Shown: piece after piece, positions 19,834 to 26,196 of the stretch
Layout: each line of letters starts with the position of its first letter
Position numbering within the stretch: position 1 is the first letter of the stretch
Position numbers and translations under genes: made by a program
Assembly: GCA_017882185.1 (NCBI GenBank)
Contig: JADGQA010000004.1
Coordinates: 1-41,283 of the forward strand
Reading direction: 5' to 3'
Origin: Bacteroidota bacterium
Lineage (GTDB): Bacteria; Bacteroidota; Ignavibacteria; UBA10030
DNA length: 41,283 nt
The notes under the pieces: model-generated
Told to the model about the DNA's origin: nothing
Seen by the model: the letters and a program-made list of their open reading frames with translations, nothing else
The model's database searches: none

Positions 19834-20592
19834 ATGATCCAACTCAAGACGAAACGTGAGATTGAGCTGATCCGTGAAAGTTGTAAGATTGTTGCAGAAG
19901 TGCTCAAGCTCGTTGGAGCACAGATCAGACCGGGAGTAACAACCCTGGTTCTCGACAAACTTGCAGAGGACTACATCAGGACGTTCGGCGGTCTGCCGGC
20001 GTTCAAGGGTTACGGGAGTCAGAAGAATAATCTGTTTCCTGCAACTCTCTGCACATCGATTGATTCGGCGGTTGTCCACGGGATTCCGAGCAAGAGAATG
20101 TTGAAAGAGGGGGAAATCGTGTCGATCGATGTTGGCGTGAAGAAGGAGGGTTACTTCGGCGATGGCGCATGGACGTTTCCCGTGGGCGAAATCTCGACAG
20201 AAAAGCAGCGATTGCTCAAGGTAACCGAGGAGTCGCTCTGCAAAGGGATCGAGAAAGCAACGGTGGGCAATCGAGTGCACGACATTTCCTTCGCCGTACA
20301 GTCGTATGTTGAGACAAATGGATTTTCGGTTGTGCGGGAGCTTGTGGGTCATGGAGTCGGCAAGGAGTTGCACGAACCACCCAACGTCCCAAACTTCGGG
20401 AAACCGGGAACGGGTCCGGAACTGAAGAACGGCATGACGCTGGCAATCGAGCCGATGGTCAATTGCGGTGGCTATCAGGTCAATATGGAATCCGATGGTT
20501 GGACGGTTGTGACGCGTGACGGGCTTCCGTCGGCACATTTTGAACATACGATCGCGATTGTTGATGGGAAGCCGGAGATACTAACGCAGTGA
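19834..20592 (+). CDS. map: Methionine aminopeptidase, type I
   Basis: Removes the initiator methionine from nascent proteins. The five metal ligands are present: Asp99 (SIDVG), Asp110 (GDGAWTF), His173 ([18 protein letters not shown]), Glu206 (AIEPMV) and Glu237 (HFEHTIAI). The VVHGIPS histidine is also kept. The start is set at the ATG giving [16 protein letters not shown], which matches the family; 252 residues. A GTG at 19819, overlapping the secY stop and with GAGGGG upstream, would add five residues and is a real alternative. The secY-map-infA order without adk fits Bacteroidota. Confidence 0.96.
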   Translation: MIQLKTKREIELIRESCKIVAEVLKLVGAQIRPGVTTLVLDKLAEDYIRTFGGLPAFKGYGSQKNNLFPATLCTSIDSAVVHGIPSKRMLKEGEIVSIDVGVKKEGYFGDGAWTFPVGEISTEKQRLLKVTEESLCKGIEKATVGNRVHDISFAVQSYVETNGFSVVRELVGHGVGKELHEPPNVPNFGKPGTGPELKNGMTLAIEPMVNCGGYQVNMESDGWTVVTRDGLPSAHFEHTIAIVDGKPEILTQ

Positions 20593-20599
20593 TCGGTCT

Positions 20600-20818
20600 A
20601 TGGCCAAACAAGGTCCAATAAAAGTCGATGGTGTGATCACGGAAACACTTCCGAATGCGAGCTTTCAAGTGAAGTTGGACAATGGAGTGGAGATTCTGGC
20701 ACACATTTCCGGAAAAATGAGGATGCATTATATAAAGATCCTCGTGGGTGATCGCGTCACAGTGGAGATGTCGCCCTACGATCTCTCGAAAGGTCGCATC
20801 ACGTATCGGTACAAATAG
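20600..20818 (+). CDS. infA: Translation initiation factor IF-1
   Basis: OB-fold factor that blocks the 30S A site during initiation; 72 residues, the family norm. [20 protein letters not shown], the segment [20 protein letters not shown] and [18 protein letters not shown] are typical; the C-terminus ITYRYK is standard. It lies seven bases after map, so it is probably translated by coupling, and 14 bases before rpmJ. Confidence 0.97.
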   Translation: MAKQGPIKVDGVITETLPNASFQVKLDNGVEILAHISGKMRMHYIKILVGDRVTVEMSPYDLSKGRITYRYK

Positions 20819-20832
20819 AGAAGAGAAACCCA

Positions 20833-20946
20833 ATGAAAGTACGTTCGTCTGTAAAGAAGATTTGTGAAAACTGCAAGATCATCCGCCGCAAGGGTGTTGT
20901 GCGCGTGATATGCAAAAACCCAAAGCACAAACAACGGCAGGGCTAA
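20833..20946 (+). CDS. rpmJ: 50S ribosomal protein bL36
   Basis: Smallest ribosomal protein, 37 residues. [20 protein letters not shown] is followed by [17 protein letters not shown]. The zinc ligands Cys11, Cys14, Cys27 and His32 are intact, so this is the zinc-binding C+ form. It sits between infA and rpsM, its normal place. GAGAAACCCA upstream is a weak ribosome-binding site, suggesting coupling to infA. Confidence 0.96.
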   Translation: MKVRSSVKKICENCKIIRRKGVVRVICKNPKHKQRQG

Positions 20947-20968
20947 CTCGTTATAAGGAGAAATCTCA

Positions 20969-21352
20969 GTGGCTCGTATTGCGGGAGTAGATTTACCGAA
21001 AAACAAACGTTCCGAGATCGGGTTAACGTATATCTACGGAATTGGTCGTTCGACCGCTCAAAGCATTCTGACCAAGGCGAAGATCGACTATAATAAGAAA
21101 ATTGGCGAGTTGTCGGATGAGGAAGTCGCTTCGATTCGCTCGATCATTCAGTCGGATGCGAAGGTTGAGGGCGCGCTGCGGAGTGATGTGCAGATGAATA
21201 TCAAGCGCCTCACCGACATCGGCTGCTACCGTGGTCTTCGTCACCGCAAGGGACTTCCGGTGCGGGGACAACGGACGCGCACGAATGCGCGAACGCGCAA
21301 GGGCAAGAGAAGAACAGTTGCCGGCAAGAAGAAGGCGCTGGAGAAGAAGTAA
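20969..21352 (+). CDS. rpsM: 30S ribosomal protein uS13
   Basis: Head protein forming intersubunit bridges with uL5; 127 residues. The start [20 protein letters not shown], the [12 protein letters not shown] helix and the C-terminal [20 protein letters not shown] are diagnostic, followed by a long Lys/Arg-rich tail. The start is GTG, eight bases after AAGGAG (20955-20960). First gene of the alpha cluster. Confidence 0.97.
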   Translation: MARIAGVDLPKNKRSEIGLTYIYGIGRSTAQSILTKAKIDYNKKIGELSDEEVASIRSIIQSDAKVEGALRSDVQMNIKRLTDIGCYRGLRHRKGLPVRGQRTRTNARTRKGKRRTVAGKKKALEKK

Positions 21353-21395
21353 GACCGTTAGTCACGATTGAGCATTCATTTGGAGGATATTGTCT

Positions 21396-21794
21396 TTGGC
21401 AAAACAGGTAGCGGCACCCGTAACAAAAAAGAAAAAGAAAGTCCATGTTGATTCCAACGGCAAGGCGTTCATCAAAGCCACGTTCAACAACACCATTGTG
21501 ACCTTGACTGATACGTACGGGAACACTATTGCCTGGTCAACATCCGGAAAGAACGGTTTCAAGGGATCCCGCAAGAGTACGCCGTTTGCCGCTCAAGTCG
21601 CAGCCGAGGCTGCGGCAAAAGAGGCTCATGATTTGGGTCTACGGCGGGTTGAAGTCTTTATCAAAGGACCCGGAGGTGGTCGTGAGGCAGCCGTCCGATC
21701 TCTGCAGACCGCAGGACTTGAGGTGACGATGATACGGGACATAACGCCAATTCCGCACAACGGATGTCGTCCGGCCAAGCGCCGACGCGTGTAA
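21396..21794 (+). CDS. rpsK: 30S ribosomal protein uS11
   Basis: Platform protein near the mRNA exit; 132 residues. [20 protein letters not shown], the [20 protein letters not shown] block and [19 protein letters not shown] are diagnostic, with the standard [12 protein letters not shown] end. I set the start at the TTG at 21396, eight bases after GGAGGA; another in-frame TTG two codons earlier lies only two bases from that site. The basic N-terminal [15 protein letters not shown] is longer than in E. coli. Confidence 0.96.
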   Translation: MAKQVAAPVTKKKKKVHVDSNGKAFIKATFNNTIVTLTDTYGNTIAWSTSGKNGFKGSRKSTPFAAQVAAEAAAKEAHDLGLRRVEVFIKGPGGGREAAVRSLQTAGLEVTMIRDITPIPHNGCRPAKRRRV

Positions 21795-21827
21795 CGAACG
21801 TTTCAACTTTCTTAAATCAGGAGAACT

Positions 21828-22457
21828 ATGGGAAGATATATTGATGCCAGCTGCAAATTGTGCAGGCGGGAAAAGCAGAAACTTTTCCTCAAAGGCACCA
21901 AGTGTTATACCGATAAATGTCCAGTCGAACGACGCAATTATGCTCCTGGTCAGCATGGGCAATCACGACGTTCACGAATTTCCGAGTACGGCATTCAACT
22001 CCGTGAAAAGCAGAAGGTCCGCCGTCAGTACGGCGTGCTCGAGGCACAGTTTCGGAACTACTTTGAACGCGCGTCCAAAGCCACAGGCAGGACAGGAGAC
22101 ATGCTTGTGAAGACGCTGGAACGGAGATTTGACAACGTTCTGTACAGGATGGGTCTTGCGCCGTCGCGAAAGGCTGCACGCCAGCTTGTCCTTCACAGAC
22201 ATTTCCTGGTCAACAGTAAAATTGTCGACATTCCATCGTACCTCCTGAACCCCGGCGATGTCGTGCAAGTGCGTGACAAGAGCAAGAAACTCGAGGTCAT
22301 TCATTCATCGATGAAACGAATGAAAGACAACGCCATGCTTCCCTGGCTCAGTCTCGATAAGGCATCTATGTCTGGCACATTTCTCAATGTTCCGGAGCGG
22401 GCCGATGTTCCGCTGAATGCGAACGAACAACTCATCGTTGAGTTGTATTCGAAATAA
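21828..22457 (+). CDS. rpsD: 30S ribosomal protein uS4, zinc-binding type
   Basis: Primary assembly protein of the small subunit body and, in several bacteria, repressor of the alpha operon; 209 residues. The N-terminal zinc site is intact: Cys9, Cys12, Cys26 and Cys31. The S4 RNA-binding domain includes LERRFDNVLYRMGLAPSRKA, then ARQLVLHRHFLVN. AGGAGAACT precedes the ATG. The 74-bp gap to rpoA contains a stable hairpin, a possible autoregulation or processing element. Confidence 0.97.
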   Translation: MGRYIDASCKLCRREKQKLFLKGTKCYTDKCPVERRNYAPGQHGQSRRSRISEYGIQLREKQKVRRQYGVLEAQFRNYFERASKATGRTGDMLVKTLERRFDNVLYRMGLAPSRKAARQLVLHRHFLVNSKIVDIPSYLLNPGDVVQVRDKSKKLEVIHSSMKRMKDNAMLPWLSLDKASMSGTFLNVPERADVPLNANEQLIVELYSK

Positions 22458-22459
22458 CG

Positions 22460-22480
22460 GTCAGGGGAGGTACTCCTGAC
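22460..22480 (+). promoter_or_regulatory. Stable hairpin burying a GGAGG in the rpsD-rpoA gap
   Basis: GTCAGGGG (22460-22467) pairs with CTCCTGAC (22473-22480), eight pairs with one G-U, leaving the five-base loop AGGTA. The Shine-Dalgarno-like GGGGAGGT is thus partly in the stem and partly in the loop. No T-run follows. The position just after rpsD, whose product autoregulates in several bacteria, makes it a candidate for S4-dependent control or RNA processing before rpoA. Function is inferred. Confidence 0.5.
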
Positions 22481-22531
22481 AATCGATCAACGCAACGCAT
22501 ACAATTTGCAATTTGAGTGGGAATAAATACT

Positions 22532-23521
22532 ATGAGCACCACCTTGGTTCAAATGCCTGAAAGAATCGAACTTGAACAATCGTCCTCAACGCCGACATTC
22601 GGGCGGTTCTTCGTTCAACCCCTCGAGAAGGGATTCGGCGTCACTATTGGCAATTCATTCCGGAGAGTCCTGCTTTCTTCTCTTCCCGGCACGGCCATAA
22701 CGGCCATTCAAATTGCCGGCATACAGCACGAATTCTCGACTATTAAAGGAATGGTGGAGGATGTGGCCGATTTCATCCTCAACTTGAAACAGGTACGCAT
22801 CAAGGCTATCAACAAGAAGGCAACGAAAATCACAGTTTCGGTCAAAGGTCCGGGAGAATTCGTTGCCGCAGAGATTCAAAAATCCTCGCCCGAAATTGAG
22901 ATCCTGAATTCTGATCTCCATCTCGCATCCCTGAACAAAGATGCTAATTTTGATCTTGAACTACGTCTCGGTCGGGGAAAAGGCTACGTTCCGGCAGAAG
23001 AGAACAAATCGCCGGATCAGCCGCTCGGTATGATTGCGATCGATTCGATCTTCACGCCGATCAGAAATGTCAGATTCTTCGTGGAGCCGACAAGAGTCGG
23101 TGGTCAGACGGACTATGAGAAACTGATCCTGGAAATCGAAACTGATGGATCGATTTCTCCCGAGGATGGGCTGACGCACGCCGGCAAAATTCTGAGGGAT
23201 CACGTACAACTGTTCATCAATTTCGGCGCGGAACCTGAAGCAGAAAAGAGTGAAACCGAACAAGAGGCTGAAGTTGGCAGGGTTCGCAAGATCCTGAAGA
23301 TGTCCGTTGACGAGTTGGAGCTTTCCGTGCGTTCCCACAATTGTCTGCGTTCCGCCAATATCAAGACGCTGGCAGACCTTGTCCGGCGCAATGAATCGGA
23401 ACTTCTCAAATTCCGCAATTTTGGTCGCAAATCCCTCGCAGAACTTTCCCAGATTGTCGATGAATACGGATTGACGTTCGGGATGGATGTGGACAAGTAT
23501 CTCAAAGACGGAAACGAGTAA
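22532..23521 (+). CDS. rpoA: RNA polymerase alpha subunit
   Basis: Assembly platform of RNA polymerase; 329 residues. The N-terminal dimerisation domain shows FVQPLEKGFGVTIGNSFRRV, then LLSSLPGTAITAIQIAGIQH. A Glu-rich linker near residue 240 leads to the C-terminal domain, where SVRSHNCLRSANIKTLADL contains Arg267, matching the E. coli Arg265 that contacts UP-element DNA. The chosen ATG gives MSTTLVQMPERIEL; an in-frame GTG five codons upstream is less likely. The intact C-terminal domain agrees with the AT-rich stretch before the promoter at 25124. Confidence 0.98.
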   Translation: MSTTLVQMPERIELEQSSSTPTFGRFFVQPLEKGFGVTIGNSFRRVLLSSLPGTAITAIQIAGIQHEFSTIKGMVEDVADFILNLKQVRIKAINKKATKITVSVKGPGEFVAAEIQKSSPEIEILNSDLHLASLNKDANFDLELRLGRGKGYVPAEENKSPDQPLGMIAIDSIFTPIRNVRFFVEPTRVGGQTDYEKLILEIETDGSISPEDGLTHAGKILRDHVQLFINFGAEPEAEKSETEQEAEVGRVRKILKMSVDELELSVRSHNCLRSANIKTLADLVRRNESELLKFRNFGRKSLAELSQIVDEYGLTFGMDVDKYLKDGNE

Positions 23522-23543
23522 ACGCTGAAAAGGAGTTGAATGC

Positions 23544-24134
23544 ATGCGGCATCAGGTATCAGGTAGAAAATTAGGACGAACAGCGAGCCACAGAAAAGCC
23601 ACACTCTCGGCGCTCAGTGTTGCCCTCATAACGCACAAAAAAATCCGAACAACCGTCGCGAAAGCAAAAGAGACGCGCATGGTTATTGAAAAACTGATCA
23701 CCCGTGCGAAAAACGCCGTTGCCCGGGAGACCGGTGGGACCCAAAAGGATGTCCATGCCCGACGTGTATCGTTCTCATTCCTTCACGATCGCAAGGCAGT
23801 CTCGTCGCTGTTCAACGACATTGCACCAAAGGTGGCTGCCCGACCGGGAGGATACACACGTGTTGTGAAACTCGGTCAACGACAGGGCGATGGCGCTGAG
23901 TTGGCTGTTCTTGAACTTGTCGATTATAATCTTGCTCAGGAACCTGCTGCACAGAAGCAGGCAAGCAAGGCTTCAAAACCACGCCGCAAGCGTGGCGCGC
24001 CGAAAGGCACAAAGGGTGAATCTCCGGCGAAGGAAACCGCAGAGGTGTCAAAATCGGCTCCGAGCACAAAGTCGACAACCGCTTCTGCCACCGGAGCTTC
24101 AAAGGGCGATAAAACCAAGAAGGAAGACAAATAG
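23544..24134 (+). CDS. rplQ: 50S ribosomal protein bL17 with long C-terminal tail
   Basis: Large-subunit protein near the tunnel exit. The core, residues 1 to about 129, is standard: MRHQVSGRKLGRTASHRKAT, LSALSVALITHKKIRTTVAK and the final VLELVDYN. About 67 further residues are a low-complexity Lys/Ala/Ser/Thr-rich tail (for example KASKPRRKRGAPKGTKG), giving 196 residues instead of roughly 120. The tail is in frame, with no break, and ends 39 bp before engB. AAAAGGAG is upstream. Long bL17 tails occur in Bacteroidota relatives; their role is not known to me. Confidence 0.97.
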   Translation: MRHQVSGRKLGRTASHRKATLSALSVALITHKKIRTTVAKAKETRMVIEKLITRAKNAVARETGGTQKDVHARRVSFSFLHDRKAVSSLFNDIAPKVAARPGGYTRVVKLGQRQGDGAELAVLELVDYNLAQEPAAQKQASKASKPRRKRGAPKGTKGESPAKETAEVSKSAPSTKSTTASATGASKGDKTKKEDK

Positions 24135-24173
24135 TCTACAGTTTACCTTTTCGGTAACGGAGGTGCAAAGGAT

Positions 24174-24803
24174 ATGTTAAAAATCAACACAGCGGAATTC
24201 TTACAAGGAGTAGTCGATCTTCGTCAACTCCCGAAGAACGAGTTGCGTGAGACTCTGTTCATCGGGCGATCGAATGTCGGCAAGTCGTCGCTCCTCAACA
24301 AAATGTGCAACCGCAAGAGCCTCGCCCGGTCCAGTGTCACCCCGGGAAAGACGCGGGAAATCAATTATTACATCATCAACAATTCGTTCTACTTCGTCGA
24401 TCTTCCGGGGTACGGCTATGCGAAAGTGCCTGAGCAGATGCGCGCCGGCTGGAAGAAACTCATCGAGGATTTTTTGAAGCGGGGCAATCCGATCGGCATT
24501 GCAATGCAGCTCATCGATTCACGCCAGGAACCGACACCGTTGGATCTGATGATGATGGATTGGCTCGAGTACTATGAAGTGCCTTATCTTCTGGTCCTTA
24601 CAAAAGCAGACAAGTTGCCCGTGAGCAAGCTTGCAAAGCAGCTTGAGGTATACCGCGACCGTTTCAAGTGGAATTTGACCGATGGCTGTTGCAGAGGTAT
24701 TGTGCCTTTCTCCATAGTCTCTGGCGAAGGGAGAAACGAGCTGCTGAAATACATTGAGGGTCACCTCAAAGAAAAGCCAAGACAAAAGAAAGAGGCCGTG
24801 TAG
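24174..24803 (+). CDS. engB: Ribosome biogenesis GTP-binding protein EngB (YsxC/YihA)
   Basis: Essential TRAFAC-class GTPase of late 50S assembly in many bacteria; 209 residues. G1 is GRSNVGKSS (31-39), the G2 region TPGKTREINYY follows, G3 is DLPGYG (76-81) and G4 is TKADK (143-147). A Lys-rich tail (EKPRQKKEAV) ends the protein. The start is set by ACGGAGGTGCAAAGGAT upstream. It is the last gene before a strong terminator, so an assembly factor is coexpressed with the ribosomal proteins it serves. Confidence 0.96.
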   Translation: MLKINTAEFLQGVVDLRQLPKNELRETLFIGRSNVGKSSLLNKMCNRKSLARSSVTPGKTREINYYIINNSFYFVDLPGYGYAKVPEQMRAGWKKLIEDFLKRGNPIGIAMQLIDSRQEPTPLDLMMMDWLEYYEVPYLLVLTKADKLPVSKLAKQLEVYRDRFKWNLTDGCCRGIVPFSIVSGEGRNELLKYIEGHLKEKPRQKKEAV

Positions 24804-24827
24804 CCTTATTGTTTCCAGGATGTATCC

Positions 24828-24870
24828 AAAAAAAAAGGATCCCGAACGATAGTCCGGGGTCCTTTTTTTT
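24828..24870 (+). terminator. Intrinsic terminator closing the ribosomal superoperon
   Basis: GGATCCCG (24837-24844) pairs with CGGGGTCC (24855-24862), with one T-G wobble and a ten-base loop. The stem is extended by a run of A (24828-24836) facing eight T (24863-24870). Because of the A-run it should work in both directions. It lies 24 bp after the engB stop. Confidence 0.9.
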
Positions 24871-25123
24871 GCGCTTGACGTAGAAGACTCTTCTTTTTTC
24901 AACTTTGCTCTGCGCACAAATCGAACTATCTCAACTGCGAAGGCATGCAGAAGCATGTCCATATCGGATCTCAAGCGTCCGCCGAAATTGGAAAATTGCG
25001 GAACAGATCCACATTGGACCCGATTCTATTCGGATGTCTGAACGCATCCGTTATTCTCATTAATGGAACAAGTGCCGAGTCCCGCATCGATCCCGTATTT
25101 CTTTCATTTTTATTAAAAAAAAC
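24871..25123 (+). other. Intergenic region with small hairpins, no convincing gene
   Basis: Two small stems are visible. GGCATGC (24942-24948) pairs with GCATGTC (24953-24959) around AGAA, and CGGATG (25031-25036) pairs with CATCCG (25045-25050). Neither has a T-run. A 60-codon open frame from 24945 has no Shine-Dalgarno and no recognisable sequence. The final ~25 bases (from about 25098) are A/T-rich and look like an UP element for the promoter that follows. Confidence 0.5.
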
Positions 25124-25152
25124 TTGACAAACACTGTAACAACTTCTATATT
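25124..25152 (+). promoter_or_regulatory. Strong sigma70-type promoter for the export operon
   Basis: Perfect -35 TTGACA (25124-25129), 17-bp spacer, -10 TATATT (25147-25152) followed by A. Upstream is an A/T-rich UP-like segment (TTTCATTTTTATTAAAAAAA). Initiation is expected near 25159. Hexamers, spacer length and the base after the -10 are the same as at the promoter before rpsL, so this is probably a housekeeping promoter, and the long leader would then carry the regulation. Confidence 0.85.
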
Positions 25153-25158
25153 AGGCCA

Positions 25159-25456
25159 AGGTTCAGGGCGCTTCTATCACTTACTTAACCGTTGCTTTCA
25201 AAAGGAGGTGAATCCAGATGCTCGTGCAAGTTGTTCTTCGGGGGCGCGAGCGAATAGACCTTGTGAACACTTTACTCACCTAACACACTGAATGTGCTTT
25301 CCACCACTGCAATAGAGCACAGAAGGCCTTCACTTTAAGAATTCTGTTCGTGGTAACAATTCTGTTTGGGACGCAGGGACGATTGTGGAAAGCCCCATTC
25401 TTAGCACAAGCTCCATCTTTCTTACTTTTCACTCCTAATACTTATCCGGAGGAGGT
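25159..25456 (+). promoter_or_regulatory. Long structured 5' leader of the export operon
   Basis: About 300 nt lie between the predicted transcription start and the first large gene. Seen in it: a 21-codon upstream ORF with an extreme Shine-Dalgarno (25200-25217); AGGTGA (25206-25211) complementary to TCACCT (25276-25281) at the end of that ORF; a 9-bp inverted repeat GCTTTCCAC (25296-25304) / GTGGAAAGC (25385-25393); and inside it a hairpin, AGAAT..TGTT (25338-25348) with AACAATTCT (25355-25363). No T-rich terminator is seen. It matches no riboswitch class that I recognise. I infer translational or processing control. Confidence 0.55.
25218..25283 (+). CDS. Candidate 21-residue upstream ORF (leader peptide)
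   Basis: ATG followed by 20 sense codons and TAA encodes MLVQVVLRGRERIDLVNTLL plus a final Thr. The ribosome-binding region is exceptional: AAAGGAGGTGA (25201-25211) then, after one extra A, TCCAG (25213-25217), together nearly the full complement of the 16S rRNA 3' end. GGAGG to ATG spacing is nine bases. The peptide has no run of one amino acid such as biosynthetic attenuators have. Its start loosely recalls the beginning of bS21 proteins, but this is weak. It may be a regulatory uORF rather than a functional protein. Confidence 0.5.
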   Translation: MLVQVVLRGRERIDLVNTLLT

Positions 25457-26185
25457 ATGAAACATTCTGCAATGTTGAAGTTCGTTGTAATGATGTCTGC
25501 TGTCTTGGCTCTCTATCTGGGAGGTTGTGTCGAAGTGAACAACCCGGAATTCAGTCCAACCGATTTTCGTTCGATCGTGAAGTTCGTCAACCTCGCCAAT
25601 ACGGGGAGTTCGATGGTTGTGAATATCGACAAGAGTACTACAGCAACCGCAACCGTCGCTTTTCAAGGCGCGTCGTCGTATCTCAGCTTGCCGTCAGGGA
25701 CCCGGTTTTTTTCGTTTACCTACGGTGCGGCCAACGATACACTGCGGCAGCCGTTGACGCCGAACTACAAGTACACATTTTTCAGTGTGTATGAACCTAC
25801 AAATGGCGATGCAGCCAGAACGTATGTTCGCGCCAGTGAAAGAACAACGTACACCGGTGCGGTAGCGTCTGTGGCTGGTGCTCAATTGGTTCGATTCTAC
25901 AATATGTCCTCTGATACGGCGGTTGAGGTGAGCGGCGGATTAACATTTCACCTCATAACTGCGTCCTCGGATACTTCCAACCAAAGTCCGTTGTCCTTCA
26001 TGGGAAACTCCGCGTACTATTCCGCTCCGACTGCAGGCAGTCCTCAGTTTACGGTGGTCGGATCTGACGGAAGCACTCTGGTGGCGGCAACGGCAGTCGG
26101 CTCGGGAGATGGACGTTTTGGCGTGGTGTTTTCAGGCTCGAAGGCGGCAAGTTCTTGGTCGGCAATAGTATTTAAAGAAGATTAA
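25457..26185 (+). CDS. DUF4397-like surface lipoprotein
   Basis: Predicted lipoprotein of 242 residues. A hydrophobic signal ends in the lipobox LYLGGC with acylated Cys24. The mature part has two related beta-rich units, starting at IVKFVNLANTGSSMVVNIDK and AQLVRFYNMSSDTAVEVSG. This recalls DUF4397, whose members begin with V-N-SP-A-V-V and continue with a YL-LPAG turn, here SSYLSLPSGTRFF. Cell location: outer membrane, side unknown. Function is unknown. GGAGGAGGT precedes the ATG, and the TonB receptor starts 11 bp downstream, so both are cotranscribed. The DUF4397 match is from pattern memory. Confidence 0.75.
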   Translation: MKHSAMLKFVVMMSAVLALYLGGCVEVNNPEFSPTDFRSIVKFVNLANTGSSMVVNIDKSTTATATVAFQGASSYLSLPSGTRFFSFTYGAANDTLRQPLTPNYKYTFFSVYEPTNGDAARTYVRASERTTYTGAVASVAGAQLVRFYNMSSDTAVEVSGGLTFHLITASSDTSNQSPLSFMGNSAYYSAPTAGSPQFTVVGSDGSTLVAATAVGSGDGRFGVVFSGSKAASSWSAIVFKED

Positions 26186-26196
26186 AGGAGGACAGA

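Noticed and set aside
22517-22531. GTG start for rpoA five codons upstream
   Set aside because: The ATG at 22532 gives the normal alpha N-terminus; no ribosome-binding site supports the GTG.
24881-24900. AGAAGACTCTTCTTTTTT as a second terminator
   Set aside because: The stem is only four or five weak pairs with a tiny loop; the real terminator is directly upstream.
24945-25127. 60-codon open frame after the superoperon terminator
   Set aside because: No Shine-Dalgarno, no known motif, and it runs into the -35 region of the next promoter.
25296-25393. Intrinsic attenuator in the export-operon leader
   Set aside because: The 9-bp repeat has no T-run after its 3' arm and the loop is long, so it was kept as a structure of unknown role rather than a terminator.
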